A stretch of 64,000 bases of DNA, from NCBI GenBank assembly GCA_009842205.1, contig VYFX01000077.1:117398-181397 (forward strand). The letters are read 5' to 3'. Positions 26,873 to 37,288 of this stretch are shown here, in pieces. The position numbers were made by a program, and so were the translations under genes. This stretch comes from Paracoccaceae bacterium (lineage in GTDB: Bacteria > Pseudomonadota > Alphaproteobacteria > Rhodobacterales > Rhodobacteraceae). Within the stretch, counting starts at the first letter, position 1. Each line of letters opens with the position of its first letter. The notes under the pieces are model-generated. The model did not search any database. It was not told the DNA's origin and saw only the letters and a list, made by a program, of their open reading frames with translations.

Positions 26873-28207
26873 GTGATCATATATTGGTATATAACAAAAA
26901 AGTTCATTAGATCGCTTTTGATTGTTCTAATCATCTTTATATGCATGGGTTATATCCAGGAATTGGCAACCGGTACAGTTGCATCCGTAGGAGGCGAGGG
27001 CTCTATCTTGGGGAAAAAATTACTCCTTGTTCTCCTTTTTGTACCCCAATTCATTTTTGAAAACCTGCCAATGGTTTTCCTTCTTTCAGCACTTCACTTT
27101 TGTATATTCATGCTCAGAAGCAGGGAATATTTGGCAATTGTTACCTTTGGCAAAAAAGGTCAAAATGTAACCCGTCTGGTCATGACATTGTCTTTTGTAT
27201 TGGGCTTGTTGTGCCTCACACTTCTTAATCCCCTCGTGGCCTGGACCAATATTGAATCACGTCAGTTGCTTACTGCCAAGAACGAGGATACCAAGGTTGA
27301 AATTAATCAGGACAGGTTTTGGTTTCAGGTCGAAGTTGCGGAAAAGGACGCCATAATCAGGGCAGCACACCTTGATACCGATCTGGAAAATCAGATCCAT
27401 CTTGATGATGTTGAAATTTTGATCATGAATAGTGAAGGCTCTCCGGTGGAGAGTTATTGCAAGGCCTCGGAAATCTATATTCGTGACCTTTACCTCGAAA
27501 TTTTCCCGGAGGATCAATGTGATTTAGACACTGAACTTGTCAGGGCCACGGATATTGGTGAAAATGCCTTGAGGGTGTTGATAAAAACAGATATTTCACC
27601 AGAGGATTTTGTAGCTCTAATCCCTCCGGAGCAGACAAATGTATGGATGAGTTTCAAAATATCTAAAACTCTGGAAAAACTAGGGCTTCTGGCAAGTGCC
27701 CATGAACAAAATGTTTACTTTTTCTCCCTGATTGCCCTGCCCTTTTTACTAGCTTTCATGGTTGGACTTGGGGTTGGAATTCTGCCCTTTTATGAATTGA
27801 ATGGCCTTTATGTAGGAGCATTTTTGATTTTTCTTTTCGGGCTTGGGGTTTTCTTCATTGACAAGATTCTGTATTCCTTTGTCGTGAACCAGAATTTTCC
27901 TTCCCTCATTGCATCCTTGTTTTTTCCAGTTCCGATATTGATGGCATTTTGTGTTTTTGTTGGCATAACCATCTTTCCCAATTTTCAATTACCCAAGTTT
28001 GATCGTAAATTCTTGCCATCAATGGTGATATTTGCTGCCTGTTTCCTGTTTAACTTCATTGCGAATGACTTTGTCATACGCCAATTTTTGACATCTGAAT
28101 ATGCAGCACTCAATTTCTCCCTGGTTTCATCCCTTTTGCTCTTTGTTTTGATGCCTTATTTCGAAAAACAGGGAAATAATATTTCCAATCTTAAATTCTT
28201 ACCCTAG
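26873..28207 (+). CDS. lptG: Lipopolysaccharide export permease LptG, C-terminally extended
   Basis: 444 residues starting at a GTG. The first ~360 residues follow LptG: an N-terminal IIYWYITKKFIRSLLIVL membrane segment, a FENLPMVFLLSALHFC coupling region, a periplasmic domain (about 130-270) and three more membrane helices. The protein then continues with two further hydrophobic helices (FLPSMVIFAACFLFNF and SLVSSLLLFVLMPYF, about 375-425). These are beyond the usual end of the family (about 360 residues). It works with LptF in LPS extraction. Confidence 0.9.
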   Translation: MIIYWYITKKFIRSLLIVLIIFICMGYIQELATGTVASVGGEGSILGKKLLLVLLFVPQFIFENLPMVFLLSALHFCIFMLRSREYLAIVTFGKKGQNVTRLVMTLSFVLGLLCLTLLNPLVAWTNIESRQLLTAKNEDTKVEINQDRFWFQVEVAEKDAIIRAAHLDTDLENQIHLDDVEILIMNSEGSPVESYCKASEIYIRDLYLEIFPEDQCDLDTELVRATDIGENALRVLIKTDISPEDFVALIPPEQTNVWMSFKISKTLEKLGLLASAHEQNVYFFSLIALPFLLAFMVGLGVGILPFYELNGLYVGAFLIFLFGLGVFFIDKILYSFVVNQNFPSLIASLFFPVPILMAFCVFVGITIFPNFQLPKFDRKFLPSMVIFAACFLFNFIANDFVIRQFLTSEYAALNFSLVSSLLLFVLMPYFEKQGNNISNLKFLP

Positions 28208-28217
28208 GTAGTCATTT

Positions 28218-28239
28218 CCTGTTTGAGTTTTAAAACAGG
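28218..28239 (+). terminator. Hairpin after lptG
   Basis: CCTGTTT / AAACAGG, a 7-bp stem with an 8-base loop, lies 11 bp past the lptG stop. It is followed by a T-containing but not continuous tract. It may partly terminate or stabilise the lptFG message, as lptD begins 192 bp further on with its own spacing. Confidence 0.35.
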
Positions 28240-28399
28240 TGTTAGTAATATTTATGATTCAACAAAATTCGGAAACTGGATTTTTCTGATGTATGAGACC
28301 AAGAAAAAAATAAAGAATTCGGGTTGGTTCATGTGCAAAATTTCAATATCTTGCCAACTGCACTACTGATAACTGTCAGTATTTGTTAAAAGAATATAT

Positions 28400-30529
28400 G
28401 TGATTATTCGTTCTTTTGTTAAAAATATTTTGATTGTGTCCCTGATGTTCTGTTGGACAATCAATCCGGGACGGGCACAGGAAGAACCAAAAGTAAACTT
28501 GATTGCTGATGAAATCATCCTTTACCGAGATGGCCAGTTTTCGGCTGAAGGGAATGTTAAGATCTCAACTGAAAATATTCTGCTACAGGCATCCAGGGTT
28601 GAATTTGATGCCAATACTTATGAATTTCATGGTCCCCTTTACATTTCAGACACTTCTGGAACCAAAGCCGTAGCAGATTTTGCTTCGCTTTCCAGTGAAG
28701 ATCAAAGTGGCATAGTCGAAGGGTTGAGAATTCTTTACCGCAACAGGCTGCAGATTACATCGGGAACAGCGAAAAGATCCAACGGCAATTTGGTTTTTTT
28801 CAATAATTTGATTACAACATGCGAGGTTTGTACGGCAGGAGAAAAACCCCTTTGGTATTTCCAAGCTGAATCGATGACGGTTAGGGAAGATAACGGCAGA
28901 ATTCATCTCAAGAATGTCAGTTTCAAGATTTGGGATGTTCCCATTATCTATTTGCCATGGTTTTCCCTGGGTATTCCAACGTCTGGCAGGCAAAGCGGCT
29001 TTTTAGCTCCCGAAGTTAGATATTCGAGTGATGTGGGTATAGAGGTGAAGGTACCATACTATCAGGTTCTTAACGATCAGACTGATATTACACTCTCGTT
29101 TGGCCGAACACCCCAGAAAGAGGCAGGATTTAATTTGGAGTTTCGCAATAATTCGAAATCGGGCTGGATCCATTTTGAAGGAGCATATCCGTTCAGGGAT
29201 GAAAATGACCTTGGACTGTTTCAAAAGGATCTGGTACTGAAAGGTGTCCAAAAACCGGATGAAACCTCTCAAGTCAGTTTCCTGATAACTGATACCAGTT
29301 CGGAAAACATGTCCTATCCGGCTGGTTTGTTTCCTGAAAAAAACAAGTTGATTTTTCTGGAGGCCACCAAAACAGTCCCCATTGGGGAGTTGAAGTTCCG
29401 AACCATCGATATCAGCCCTCTTGATCCGGCGAAAAACATAAACAGTATGGAGAATAACATAAACAATATGGAAAGGATTGTCAGTTTGGGATTGGAAACC
29501 AGGGATCTTTTGCCCAATGCCAGACCTAGGCTTACCTTTGATCTGGAATTCAATTCCACTTTACAAAATACTGAAACTGATTCTGATGATAAACTTTATG
29601 ATTTCAAAAATGCATCATTGCTGGGTAAATATTCAGACACCAGAATTTTCGGTGGGGGATTTAAAAACTCAACAACGGTTTTCCTGCATGGTGAAATCTA
29701 TGATCATGATAAGACTGAAGGAAAAAAGAATGTAAACTATGGTCGGGCAATGATTGTCAATAACCTGTCATTCCCCCTGGTTAATTCCGGAGGCTCAGAA
29801 CATCAAACAATTACCCCCTTCATACAAACGGTTTATTCTCAGGATAACGGTGCAGAACCGCCTAAAAGACCCGAGGCAAAACAGGTGATTGACCATAGCA
29901 AATTCTTATCCAACCAGCAGGATATCGCAGAATCATTTGTAAGGGATGGTCGGGAAGTAAGCTTGGGATTGAAATACTATACCACTTTCCAGGACAACCA
30001 ACTCGATTTGATATTTGGGAAAACCATAATGGATGCTGAGGAAAAACCTCAACTTGAATATGTTCATGCTGGAAACCTGGAAACACATTATTTTGCCGAG
30101 AGTATTCTGGAGGTGGGAGAAAATGTTGAGGTAAGTTCGTTGTTTGTGGGTGATAATGATTTAAGAGTGGTCAGCAATTATTCACGTCTGTCAATTGCAA
30201 ATGATGATTATCAAGCAGATATTTCCTATGGCTGGATCAGAGGTAAGGAAAATGAGGTGAAATCCGAGTCGGCTAGTGCCAAACTCAGCATGCCATTTTC
30301 TGATCAATGGTCGGGATACACCAATGTTGAATATGACTTTCGGGGAATGTCCAAAAGGGAGTTGGAAATCGGTGCAATTTACCACCATCAATGCCTGACA
30401 TTTGAAATATCCGGTGAAAGAACCTACAAGACATCAAACACAGAACTCTCAAGTCCTCATTATTCAATTGGAATTTCTTTGATTGGATTTACTTCAGCAA
30501 GTACTTTATCTACAAGAAAATGTAATTAA
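28400..30529 (+). CDS. lptD: LPS-assembly outer-membrane protein LptD
   Basis: 709 residues, GTG start, signal peptide ending near GRAQ (residue 27). The N-terminal OstA-like jellyroll (VNLIADEIILYRDGQFSAEGNVKIS...) receives LPS from LptA. The rest forms the outer-membrane barrel (OstA_C, about 285 onward). Cysteines near 126-129 (CEVC) and two close to the C-terminus (HHQC, RKC) fit the disulfides that activate LptD. A short in-frame tandem duplication (29435-29476) adds a seven-residue repeat to a loop. Confidence 0.93.
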   Translation: MIIRSFVKNILIVSLMFCWTINPGRAQEEPKVNLIADEIILYRDGQFSAEGNVKISTENILLQASRVEFDANTYEFHGPLYISDTSGTKAVADFASLSSEDQSGIVEGLRILYRNRLQITSGTAKRSNGNLVFFNNLITTCEVCTAGEKPLWYFQAESMTVREDNGRIHLKNVSFKIWDVPIIYLPWFSLGIPTSGRQSGFLAPEVRYSSDVGIEVKVPYYQVLNDQTDITLSFGRTPQKEAGFNLEFRNNSKSGWIHFEGAYPFRDENDLGLFQKDLVLKGVQKPDETSQVSFLITDTSSENMSYPAGLFPEKNKLIFLEATKTVPIGELKFRTIDISPLDPAKNINSMENNINNMERIVSLGLETRDLLPNARPRLTFDLEFNSTLQNTETDSDDKLYDFKNASLLGKYSDTRIFGGGFKNSTTVFLHGEIYDHDKTEGKKNVNYGRAMIVNNLSFPLVNSGGSEHQTITPFIQTVYSQDNGAEPPKRPEAKQVIDHSKFLSNQQDIAESFVRDGREVSLGLKYYTTFQDNQLDLIFGKTIMDAEEKPQLEYVHAGNLETHYFAESILEVGENVEVSSLFVGDNDLRVVSNYSRLSIANDDYQADISYGWIRGKENEVKSESASAKLSMPFSDQWSGYTNVEYDFRGMSKRELEIGAIYHHQCLTFEISGERTYKTSNTELSSPHYSIGISLIGFTSASTLSTRKCN
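29435..29476 (+). repeat. 21-bp tandem duplication within lptD
   Basis: Two adjacent 21-bp units agree at 17 of 21 positions and encode NINSMEN and NINNMER. The reading frame is kept. The repeat probably lies in a barrel loop and would be tolerated there. It is an observation from the sequence only. Confidence 0.7.
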
Positions 30530-30540
30530 ATCAGTATATT

Positions 30541-31752
30541 ATGACAACCAGACTTTTCACCTTTGTAATTCTTCTTTTCGTCTTTGTTGCAAAGATCAAT
30601 TTTGCATACGGACAGACCAACCTTTTTGCTACCGCCTTCACGGTTAATGGGGCAGCTGTCAGCAATTTTGAAATTGACCAGAAAGTACGTTATCTGCGTT
30701 TTTTAGGTGAAGGAGGAAACATAAAAAGCAAAGCTGAAGAGGAACTGATAAAAGAAAAAATCTACATACAGGAAACAGAGCGTGTAGGAATTGATCTTAC
30801 TGCAAAACAAATACACGCGGCTGCTACGGATTTTGCAGAAAATAGTAACAATTCACTCAACGGACTCCTGAATCAACTTGGACGTTCTGGAGTGAACAAG
30901 GAAACCTTCTTTGGTTACATCGAAGCTCAATTGGCCTGGACCGAGTTTGCCAGATCTGTTTTCGGTCCCAGAATCAGAGATTTGCCGCTTCCGGATGTAG
31001 ATGAAAAACTTTTGCTTGAGTACCGGACCACAACAAATTTGGTCAATCTGCTGGAGATTGTTATTCTTATTGATGAAAACAATCCCGATCAGGCTGAGCA
31101 GATAGCCCAGGAAATTTATCGAAGCATTAGAACCCCGGAAGATTTCTCACTTACTGCAAGGAATTATTCAGCCTCCTCGACGAGGAATGAGGGGGGAGCA
31201 GTTGGATGGTTGAACATTGACAATGTCAGCAGTTCATTCCGGAATGCTATCAACAGGACTTCATCCGGTAGGGTCACCGAACCTGTCAAGGTTGATAATC
31301 TTTACTATGTATTTTTTGTCCTGGGCAAAAGAACCGAATCCTCTTCTGTCAACTTCGTTTCGATTGACTATGCGACCTTGAGAGTTGATGGGCTTGGGGC
31401 TGATCAGGTTTCAAGTCTTCAAGCCACAGTAGTCAATCGTAGTCAAAACTGTGAAGAGTTCTCTGAATTTTCCACCCAGTTCAATGCTGAAAATTTTGCC
31501 AGACAAACGGTGGAAAGGGCCAATTTGGGAGCATTAGCTGATCCATTGTCAGGGTTGGATAATAATGAGGTTACCAGGGTGGAACTAGATGATGGATCAA
31601 GTTATCTTGTAATGTTGTGCAACCGTAATCTGGTGGTTGATGAGGAAGTTCGTGAACGGATTTTGAATAACCTGAGAAACAGGAAATTAGATGATATGTC
31701 CAGAAACCACTATTCCAAGCTCAGGGCGGTTGCTATTGTCAGAAGGAAATAG
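30541..31752 (+). CDS. surA: Periplasmic SurA-like peptidyl-prolyl isomerase/chaperone
   Basis: 403 residues with an N-terminal signal (TFVILLFVFVAKINFAYG). A SurA N-domain follows (FTVNGAAVSNFEIDQKVRYLRFL..., about 33-150). A parvulin (PPIC) domain comes next, with a RTPEDFSLTARNYSASSTRNEGGAVGWLN-type core (about 195-260). The second parvulin domain of E. coli SurA is not evident. SurA chaperones outer-membrane proteins such as LptD, encoded just upstream. The last 62 bases overlap the start of pdxA. Confidence 0.88.
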   Translation: MTTRLFTFVILLFVFVAKINFAYGQTNLFATAFTVNGAAVSNFEIDQKVRYLRFLGEGGNIKSKAEEELIKEKIYIQETERVGIDLTAKQIHAAATDFAENSNNSLNGLLNQLGRSGVNKETFFGYIEAQLAWTEFARSVFGPRIRDLPLPDVDEKLLLEYRTTTNLVNLLEIVILIDENNPDQAEQIAQEIYRSIRTPEDFSLTARNYSASSTRNEGGAVGWLNIDNVSSSFRNAINRTSSGRVTEPVKVDNLYYVFFVLGKRTESSSVNFVSIDYATLRVDGLGADQVSSLQATVVNRSQNCEEFSEFSTQFNAENFARQTVERANLGALADPLSGLDNNEVTRVELDDGSSYLVMLCNRNLVVDEEVRERILNNLRNRKLDDMSRNHYSKLRAVAIVRRK

Positions 31753-32755
31753 TTCGGTAATTGCCTTAACTTCGGGTGAACCTTCAGGTGTTGGATTAGA
31801 ACTTGCCCTCAAGGCCTGGCAAAAACTGAAAGGGTCAAACCCTTTTTTTCTCATTGCCGACCGCAGCCACATAAATTCTCTGGAACAAACCTGCCCGGTC
31901 ATTGAAATACAATCACCTGAGTACTGTCTGGGAGCTTTTGATCAAGCACTTCCCTTCCTGCACTACCAGTTTCCTACCTCAAGCACACCGGGGCATTATA
32001 ATCCGGAAAATGCTTCAGGTGTTGTTGGCTCAATTGAGACCGCCGTACAATTTGCCCTGGATAAAAAAATTGCCGGAATCTGCACTAATCCAATCACCAA
32101 GGAGGTATTCCACCATGCCGGCAGAAAGGATTACTCTGGGCATACTGAATTCATCGCCCACCTTTGTGGGAAAGATTGTCCTGTAATGATGCTGGCTGGC
32201 AGGAAGTTGAAGGTTGTTCCACTGACAAGGCATATACCACTCAGATCGGTACATCAAGGTATTTCCAAGGAACTCCTTAAGCAAGCCCTTGAAATAAGCC
32301 TGCAATCATTGCGCAAGGATTTTGGCCTCCAGCAACCTAGGATAGCAGTTTCAGGATTGAACCCCCATGCTGGTGAAGGAGGTTTGCTTGGCCTTGAGGA
32401 AAAGGAAATTATAGAACCTGTAATCAGGGATTTCCAAACCAAGGGGGAAAATGTCCAAGGTCCCTTTTCGGCAGATACCATGTTCCACAAGAAATTTAGA
32501 AAGACCTATGATCTGGCAGTCTCAATGTATCATGATCAAGCCTTGATCCCAATCAAGACACTGGACTTCTACAAGTCAGTGAATGTAACGCTTGGATTAC
32601 CAATTGTTCGTACTTCCCCAGACCATGGTACAGCCCTGGATATGGCAGGCAAAGGCAAGGCCCGGGCTGATAGTTTGATTGAGGCAATCAAACTTGCCGG
32701 TACAATCCAGCGAAACAGAATAAAGAATGACAGACACCCTTCCCCCACTTCGTGA
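31691..32755 (+). CDS. pdxA: 4-hydroxythreonine-4-phosphate dehydrogenase
   Basis: 354 residues. The enzyme oxidises 4-phosphohydroxy-L-threonine in the DXP-dependent vitamin B6 pathway. The family begins here at VIALTSGEPSGVGLEL; metal-binding His lie in the SGHTEF and YHDQALIPIK segments, with PFSADTMFHKK between. The ATG at 31691 has AGGA at good spacing but overlaps surA by 62 bases and adds about 20 residues before the domain. TTG codons at 31730 and 31736 are alternative starts. Confidence 0.93.
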   Translation: MICPETTIPSSGRLLLSEGNSSVIALTSGEPSGVGLELALKAWQKLKGSNPFFLIADRSHINSLEQTCPVIEIQSPEYCLGAFDQALPFLHYQFPTSSTPGHYNPENASGVVGSIETAVQFALDKKIAGICTNPITKEVFHHAGRKDYSGHTEFIAHLCGKDCPVMMLAGRKLKVVPLTRHIPLRSVHQGISKELLKQALEISLQSLRKDFGLQQPRIAVSGLNPHAGEGGLLGLEEKEIIEPVIRDFQTKGENVQGPFSADTMFHKKFRKTYDLAVSMYHDQALIPIKTLDFYKSVNVTLGLPIVRTSPDHGTALDMAGKGKARADSLIEAIKLAGTIQRNRIKNDRHPSPTS

Positions 32756-33566
32756 GGTCATCAAGGAATTTGGACTTTCTGCAAATAAAGCCCTTGGTCA
32801 AAACTATTTGCTGGATTTGAACCTCACCGGCAAAATTGCGTCACTGGCCGGGGATTTGGCGGGTACAACAGTCATTGAGATAGGACCGGGTCCGGGGGGA
32901 TTGACCAGAAGTTTGCTTGCAAGAAACCCTGCCAAAGTCATTTCCATTGAAATTGATTCTCGATTTGTCCCGGCGCTGGAACAGATCAGGAATACCTATC
33001 CTGATAGTTTTGAATATCATTGCATGGATGGTTTGAAATTTGATTATTCAACCCTGCCCAACACACCGCTCAAGATTGTGGCCAATTTACCGTATAATTC
33101 GGCTACCAAATTTCTGGTGGACTGGTTGTTGACTGAACAGTGGCCACCCTTCTGGTCCGGGATTACCCTACTGTTGCAAAAGGAGGTGGGAGAGAGAATA
33201 ATTGCCCAAGCCAATTCCAGAACCTATGGACGTTTATCCATACTTTCCCAGCTTCGTTCGGATGCCAGGATTCTGATGAATATTCCTGCCCAGGCCTTTA
33301 CCCCTATACCGAAGATAGATTCGGTTGTGGTTCAAATCCTGCCGAAACAATCCGAACTTCCACAGGATGCAATACCACTCTTTGAAAAGGTTGTAGCAAT
33401 GGCTTTCAATCAAAGGCGAAAGATGATCAAATCCAGTTTAAGACAATTGACAGGAAATATCATCGACTGCCTGTTGGAGGCCGAAATTGACCCCAATAGC
33501 AGACCTGAACAAATTCCCGTTTCCAAGTACGTCGAATTTGTTTCGGTTATCCAATCTCAGAGTTGA
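32727..33566 (+). CDS. rsmA: 16S rRNA dimethyladenosine transferase
   Basis: 279 residues. RsmA (KsgA) dimethylates two adjacent adenosines in helix 45 of 16S rRNA late in small-subunit assembly. The SAM-binding site is VIEIGPGPGGLTRSLL (about 50-65) and the catalytic IV motif is NLPYN (about 117). GQNYLLDLN at the N-terminus corresponds to the usual GQxFL. The gene starts 29 bases inside pdxA, so translation is coupled. Confidence 0.96.
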   Translation: MTDTLPPLREVIKEFGLSANKALGQNYLLDLNLTGKIASLAGDLAGTTVIEIGPGPGGLTRSLLARNPAKVISIEIDSRFVPALEQIRNTYPDSFEYHCMDGLKFDYSTLPNTPLKIVANLPYNSATKFLVDWLLTEQWPPFWSGITLLLQKEVGERIIAQANSRTYGRLSILSQLRSDARILMNIPAQAFTPIPKIDSVVVQILPKQSELPQDAIPLFEKVVAMAFNQRRKMIKSSLRQLTGNIIDCLLEAEIDPNSRPEQIPVSKYVEFVSVIQSQS

Positions 33567-33584
33567 GTGTCTGGACTTGAAGAA

Positions 33585-33950
33585 TTAATTGATTGAAGCT
33601 TGTTGGGAAGCATCCGCTTGGGATTCCACTTCCTTCTTTTCCTTGTTCAGATTTTTCTTGCCGTTTACCATACGGTGAACATTATGGGATGACCGTTGTA
33701 TTTCAAATTCCTTCTGCGATTCAAGCAGTCGAATATAATGTTCTGCATGTTGCGTGAAGTTTTCTGCTACAATTCGGTCACCACTTAGCAAGGCATCTCT
33801 TGCGTGTGCCTGATACTTTTCAATGATTTGAAGTGAGTTCCCTCTGACTTTTCCGTCAGGACCAGAACTCTCAAATACCCTGTTGGTACCGTTGCCGGTG
33901 TTCCCCTTGCGCCCTTTTCCCCGGGGCCGGGAACCTCTAGAATTTCGCAT
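33585..33950 (-). CDS. DUF4167 protein
   Basis: 121 residues. The basic N-terminus (RNSRGSRPRGKGRKGNTG) precedes the DUF4167 core VFESSGPDGKVRGNSLQIIEKYQAHARDALLSGDRIVAENFTQHAEHY. The family is found in Alphaproteobacteria, often near prmC and prfA as here, and its function is unknown. The basic, glycine-rich start and the charged tail (KKNLNKEKKEVESQ) suggest nucleic-acid binding, which is inference. It is convergent with rsmA (18 bp). Confidence 0.85.
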   Translation of the reverse strand: MRNSRGSRPRGKGRKGNTGNGTNRVFESSGPDGKVRGNSLQIIEKYQAHARDALLSGDRIVAENFTQHAEHYIRLLESQKEFEIQRSSHNVHRMVNGKKNLNKEKKEVESQADASQQASIN

Positions 33951-34115
33951 TTTTATCCATTTCGTCCTCCTAAAACCAGTTAAACCATTATCGTGTCGGT
34001 TTCACTTCATCATCAGGTGCTTCACCCTTTCTGGATGGGTAACCGATATTGTAATGAAGCAAGTATTTTACTTTCTATTTCTACTTGAGTTTTGTTTTGA
34101 CCACTTTGTTTTGAT

Positions 34116-34952
34116 CTATACTTTTCGAAAAACCAGAACTCTCGTTATCCCACACAAATCCGGGATTTCATTTTCCAGAGAAAGATCAGTTCGCTCAAAT
34201 ATCCTTTTTACTTGATGATATTTTCCAAAGCCAATTTCGATTATCAATCGCCCGTTGTGATTTAAATATTTGCTAACTTCTGAAGCTATCTTACGATAGG
34301 ACTCTAAGCCGTCATCCTCAAGGGTTAATGCAATCCTGGGTTCAAAATACCTAATTTCGGGCTGTAGTGTTTCGTATTCGTCTTTACTGATATACGGAGG
34401 ATTAGAAATAATCAAGTCAAAATTGCAATTTATTTCTGAAAACCAATCAGATGTAATCAATTTGCACCTATCCTTGAGACCAAATCGTTCGATATTTATT
34501 CCGGCAACACTTATGCATGATGGCGAAATATCAGAACCGACCCCGTAAGCAGTCGGTTTTTCTGCCAGAAGTGTAACCAGCAGGCAACCGCTTCCCACTC
34601 CCAAATCCAGAAATTGCCCAAATTCCTCAGATATCGCCGCCTCTATGAGAACCTCCGTATCAGGGCGAGGATCCAGGACTTCAGTATTGACATAAAATGA
34701 CCTTCCCCAAAATTCTTTTTCATTCATGATTTTAGCAACCGGCATTCTTTGTTCCCTGAGCCTGATCAAATTTTCAAAGCCGGACCAAATTTTCCCGGGA
34801 ATGGTATCGATTTCTTCCTTGTTCAGGGAATAAATCCGTTTCCCAAGACAACTCTCAAACAACTTGGCTGTATCATGCCCCGGGTTTTCCACGCCGGCTT
34901 TATGCAACCTTAGGGTCGCACTTCTTAATGTATCTGATGACCAGGTATCCAT
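34116..34952 (-). CDS. prmC: Peptide chain release factor N5-glutamine methyltransferase
   Basis: 278 residues. PrmC methylates the Gln of the GGQ motif in RF1 and RF2. The SAM pocket is FLDLGVGSGCLLVTLL and the catalytic NPPY is at about 184-187 (IISNPPYIS). The start ATG shares a base with the stop of prfA, its substrate gene, so the two are translationally coupled. Confidence 0.96.
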   Translation of the reverse strand: MDTWSSDTLRSATLRLHKAGVENPGHDTAKLFESCLGKRIYSLNKEEIDTIPGKIWSGFENLIRLREQRMPVAKIMNEKEFWGRSFYVNTEVLDPRPDTEVLIEAAISEEFGQFLDLGVGSGCLLVTLLAEKPTAYGVGSDISPSCISVAGINIERFGLKDRCKLITSDWFSEINCNFDLIISNPPYISKDEYETLQPEIRYFEPRIALTLEDDGLESYRKIASEVSKYLNHNGRLIIEIGFGKYHQVKRIFERTDLSLENEIPDLCGITRVLVFRKV

Positions 34953-36043
34953 TAAGAGACAAACTCGGCAAGCTTATTGGCCTGATCATCTGTTATGAGG
35001 TAGTCAATGATTTCATCCATTTCGCCTTCAATGACTTTCTCAAGACTGTAAAGGGTCAGGTTGACCCTGTGATCGGTCACTCTTCCCTGGGGAAAGTTGT
35101 AGGTACGGATTCGTTCGGACCTGTCCCCGCTGCCCACTTGGGATTTACGATCAGCCGCTCTTTCGCTTCGGGCCTTTTCCGCTTCAATGTTATAGAGCCT
35201 TGAACGCAGGACTGTCATTGCCTTGACACGATTGACATGTTGGGATTTTTCAGCAGAAATGACGGCAATGCCGGTGGGAATATGAGTAATCCTGACTGCA
35301 GAATCCGTCTTGTTGACATGTTGCCCCCCTGCTCCACTTGCTCTCATGGTATCTATCCTGAGGTCTTCCGGTGCAATAACTATATCGACTTCTTCTGCTT
35401 CGGGAAGCACTGCCACGGTTGCTGCCGAGGTATGGATTCTTCCACTTGATTCAGTTTGTGGAACCCTTTGTACCCTATGAACCCCGGATTCGTACTTTAA
35501 TCTGGCATAAACCCCTTTACCTTCAATGGTAACAGTTATTTCCTTGAACCCTCCCAAATCGGATTCACTGGCATCAAGGGGTTCAAATTTCCATTTCATG
35601 ATTTCGGCATACTTCTCGTACATCCTGTACAGAACACCACAAAATAGAGCTGCCTCTTCACCGCCTGTTCCGGCCCTGATTTCCAACACGACGGATTTCT
35701 CATCATCAGCATCCTTTGGAATGAGTTCGATAAGAAGGTCCTGTTCGGTAGATACCAGCTGCTGGTGCAAATTTTCCAATTCTTCCAGTGCCAGATCCTT
35801 CATCTCGGGATCTGAAACCATATCAGAGGTTTCCTGAATTTCATGCAATAAATCCCTGAACCTTGTGGCCTTTTCGACAATCGGCTTTAGATTGTTGAAT
35901 TCCCGGGTAAGTTCGATCAATTCATCAACGTTTTTTTCTGTGGTCAACTGATCCTGGATTTTGTTGAATTTACTCTCAATGCTTTCAAGTTTTTCCAAGG
36001 GTACTCGTGTCTTGAAATCAGATGAGGTTTGCAAATCTACCAA
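34952..36043 (-). CDS. prfA: Peptide chain release factor 1
   Basis: 363 residues, standard RF1 length. The factor reads UAA and UAG stop codons. The GGQ loop is [18 protein letters not shown] (about 230-247). The stop-codon-reading PxT motif is present as PQT (in [14 protein letters not shown]), where E. coli has PAT. prmC follows with a one-base overlap. Confidence 0.97.
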   Translation of the reverse strand: MVDLQTSSDFKTRVPLEKLESIESKFNKIQDQLTTEKNVDELIELTREFNNLKPIVEKATRFRDLLHEIQETSDMVSDPEMKDLALEELENLHQQLVSTEQDLLIELIPKDADDEKSVVLEIRAGTGGEEAALFCGVLYRMYEKYAEIMKWKFEPLDASESDLGGFKEITVTIEGKGVYARLKYESGVHRVQRVPQTESSGRIHTSAATVAVLPEAEEVDIVIAPEDLRIDTMRASGAGGQHVNKTDSAVRITHIPTGIAVISAEKSQHVNRVKAMTVLRSRLYNIEAEKARSERAADRKSQVGSGDRSERIRTYNFPQGRVTDHRVNLTLYSLEKVIEGEMDEIIDYLITDDQANKLAEFVS

Positions 36044-36149
36044 GCTCCTAAATTAAGTGTATGGAATTTAGAGTGTATGAAGGGTTCTACGATATATTGA
36101 TCTGATACCAGATTTTGGAATATACAAAATGGAATAATTTGTCAGATCG

Positions 36150-37271
36150 TTAGTTTACCTGGTTTTGACCGTTTTGTATTTCTTCGGCACGGGCAGATAC
36201 CAATTCTACTATTTGGTCAATCATTTCTTCGTTGGAAATCTTTTCCATGGTTTTTCCTGCCAAATAAACCATACCCGAACCTTTACCCCCACCCGTATAA
36301 CCAACATCGGTCATCAGAGCTTCGCCGGGACCATTGACCACACAGCCGATAATCGACAGATTCAGCGGTGTACTGATATGTGCAAGCCTTTCTTCAAGGA
36401 TTTTAACGGTCTTTATCACATCAAACCCTTGCCGGGCACAGCTTGGGCAAGCAATTATATTTACACCCCGGGTCCTCAGTCCAAGCGATTTCAGGATTTC
36501 AAAACCAACCTTCACTTCCTTTTCCGGATCATCGGCCAAACTTATTCGGATGGTATCCCCTATGCCATCGAGCAACAGGCTTCCGACCCCCAAAGTGGAT
36601 TTGATTGTGCCTGGAAGAAAACTCCCAGCTTCCGTTATACCAAGATGGATCGGAGCATCCGTTTCCTTAGCCAGCCCCTTGTATGCTGCAATGGCAAGAA
36701 ACACATCTGAAGCCTTGCAACTTATTTTATAGTTGGTAAAGCCCAGATCCTCCAGCAATCTGATATTGTTAAGTCCCGATTCAATCATGGCTTCGGGACA
36801 GGGTTCCCTGTATTTCTCCAGGAGATTCCTCTCCAGACTACCAGCATTTACTCCTATGCGAATGGAACAGGAATTGTGCTTGGCCGCATTGACAACCTCC
36901 GCGACCCTATCCTCCGAACCTATATTCCCTGGATTGATCCGTAAGCAGGCAGCACCGGCATCAGCTGCTTCCAAAGCCCTTTTGTAGTGGAAATGAATAT
37001 CTGCAACCAGGGGAACTTCAACGTTTCTTACTATTTCGGAAAAGGCTTTTGATGAGGCTTCATCAGGTACGGAAACTCTGACAATATCTGCACCTGCCTC
37101 AGTACAACGGTGGATTTGGTCAACCGTTGCCTTGACATCTATCGTGGATGTGTTGGTCATGGTCTGGACAGATATATCCGCCCCGCCTCCAACCGGTACA
37201 TTGCCAACATGGATTTGCCTGGACTTCCTGCGAGCTATATTTCGCCAGGGTCTTATGTCATTTTGAAACAT
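36150..37271 (-). CDS. ispG: 4-hydroxy-3-methylbut-2-enyl diphosphate synthase
   Basis: 373 residues. This [4Fe-4S] enzyme converts MEcPP to HMBPP in the non-mevalonate isoprenoid pathway. The cluster ligands are visible: ACPSCARQG (about 273-281) and [11 protein letters not shown] (about 308-318) with a nearby conserved Glu. The N-terminal TIM barrel includes [18 protein letters not shown]. It lies 17 bp downstream of the rodZ-like gene, a common pairing. Confidence 0.97.
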   Translation of the reverse strand: MFQNDIRPWRNIARRKSRQIHVGNVPVGGGADISVQTMTNTSTIDVKATVDQIHRCTEAGADIVRVSVPDEASSKAFSEIVRNVEVPLVADIHFHYKRALEAADAGAACLRINPGNIGSEDRVAEVVNAAKHNSCSIRIGVNAGSLERNLLEKYREPCPEAMIESGLNNIRLLEDLGFTNYKISCKASDVFLAIAAYKGLAKETDAPIHLGITEAGSFLPGTIKSTLGVGSLLLDGIGDTIRISLADDPEKEVKVGFEILKSLGLRTRGVNIIACPSCARQGFDVIKTVKILEERLAHISTPLNLSIIGCVVNGPGEALMTDVGYTGGGKGSGMVYLAGKTMEKISNEEMIDQIVELVSARAEEIQNGQNQVN

Positions 37272-37288
37272 GATCTTTGAAAAACCGA

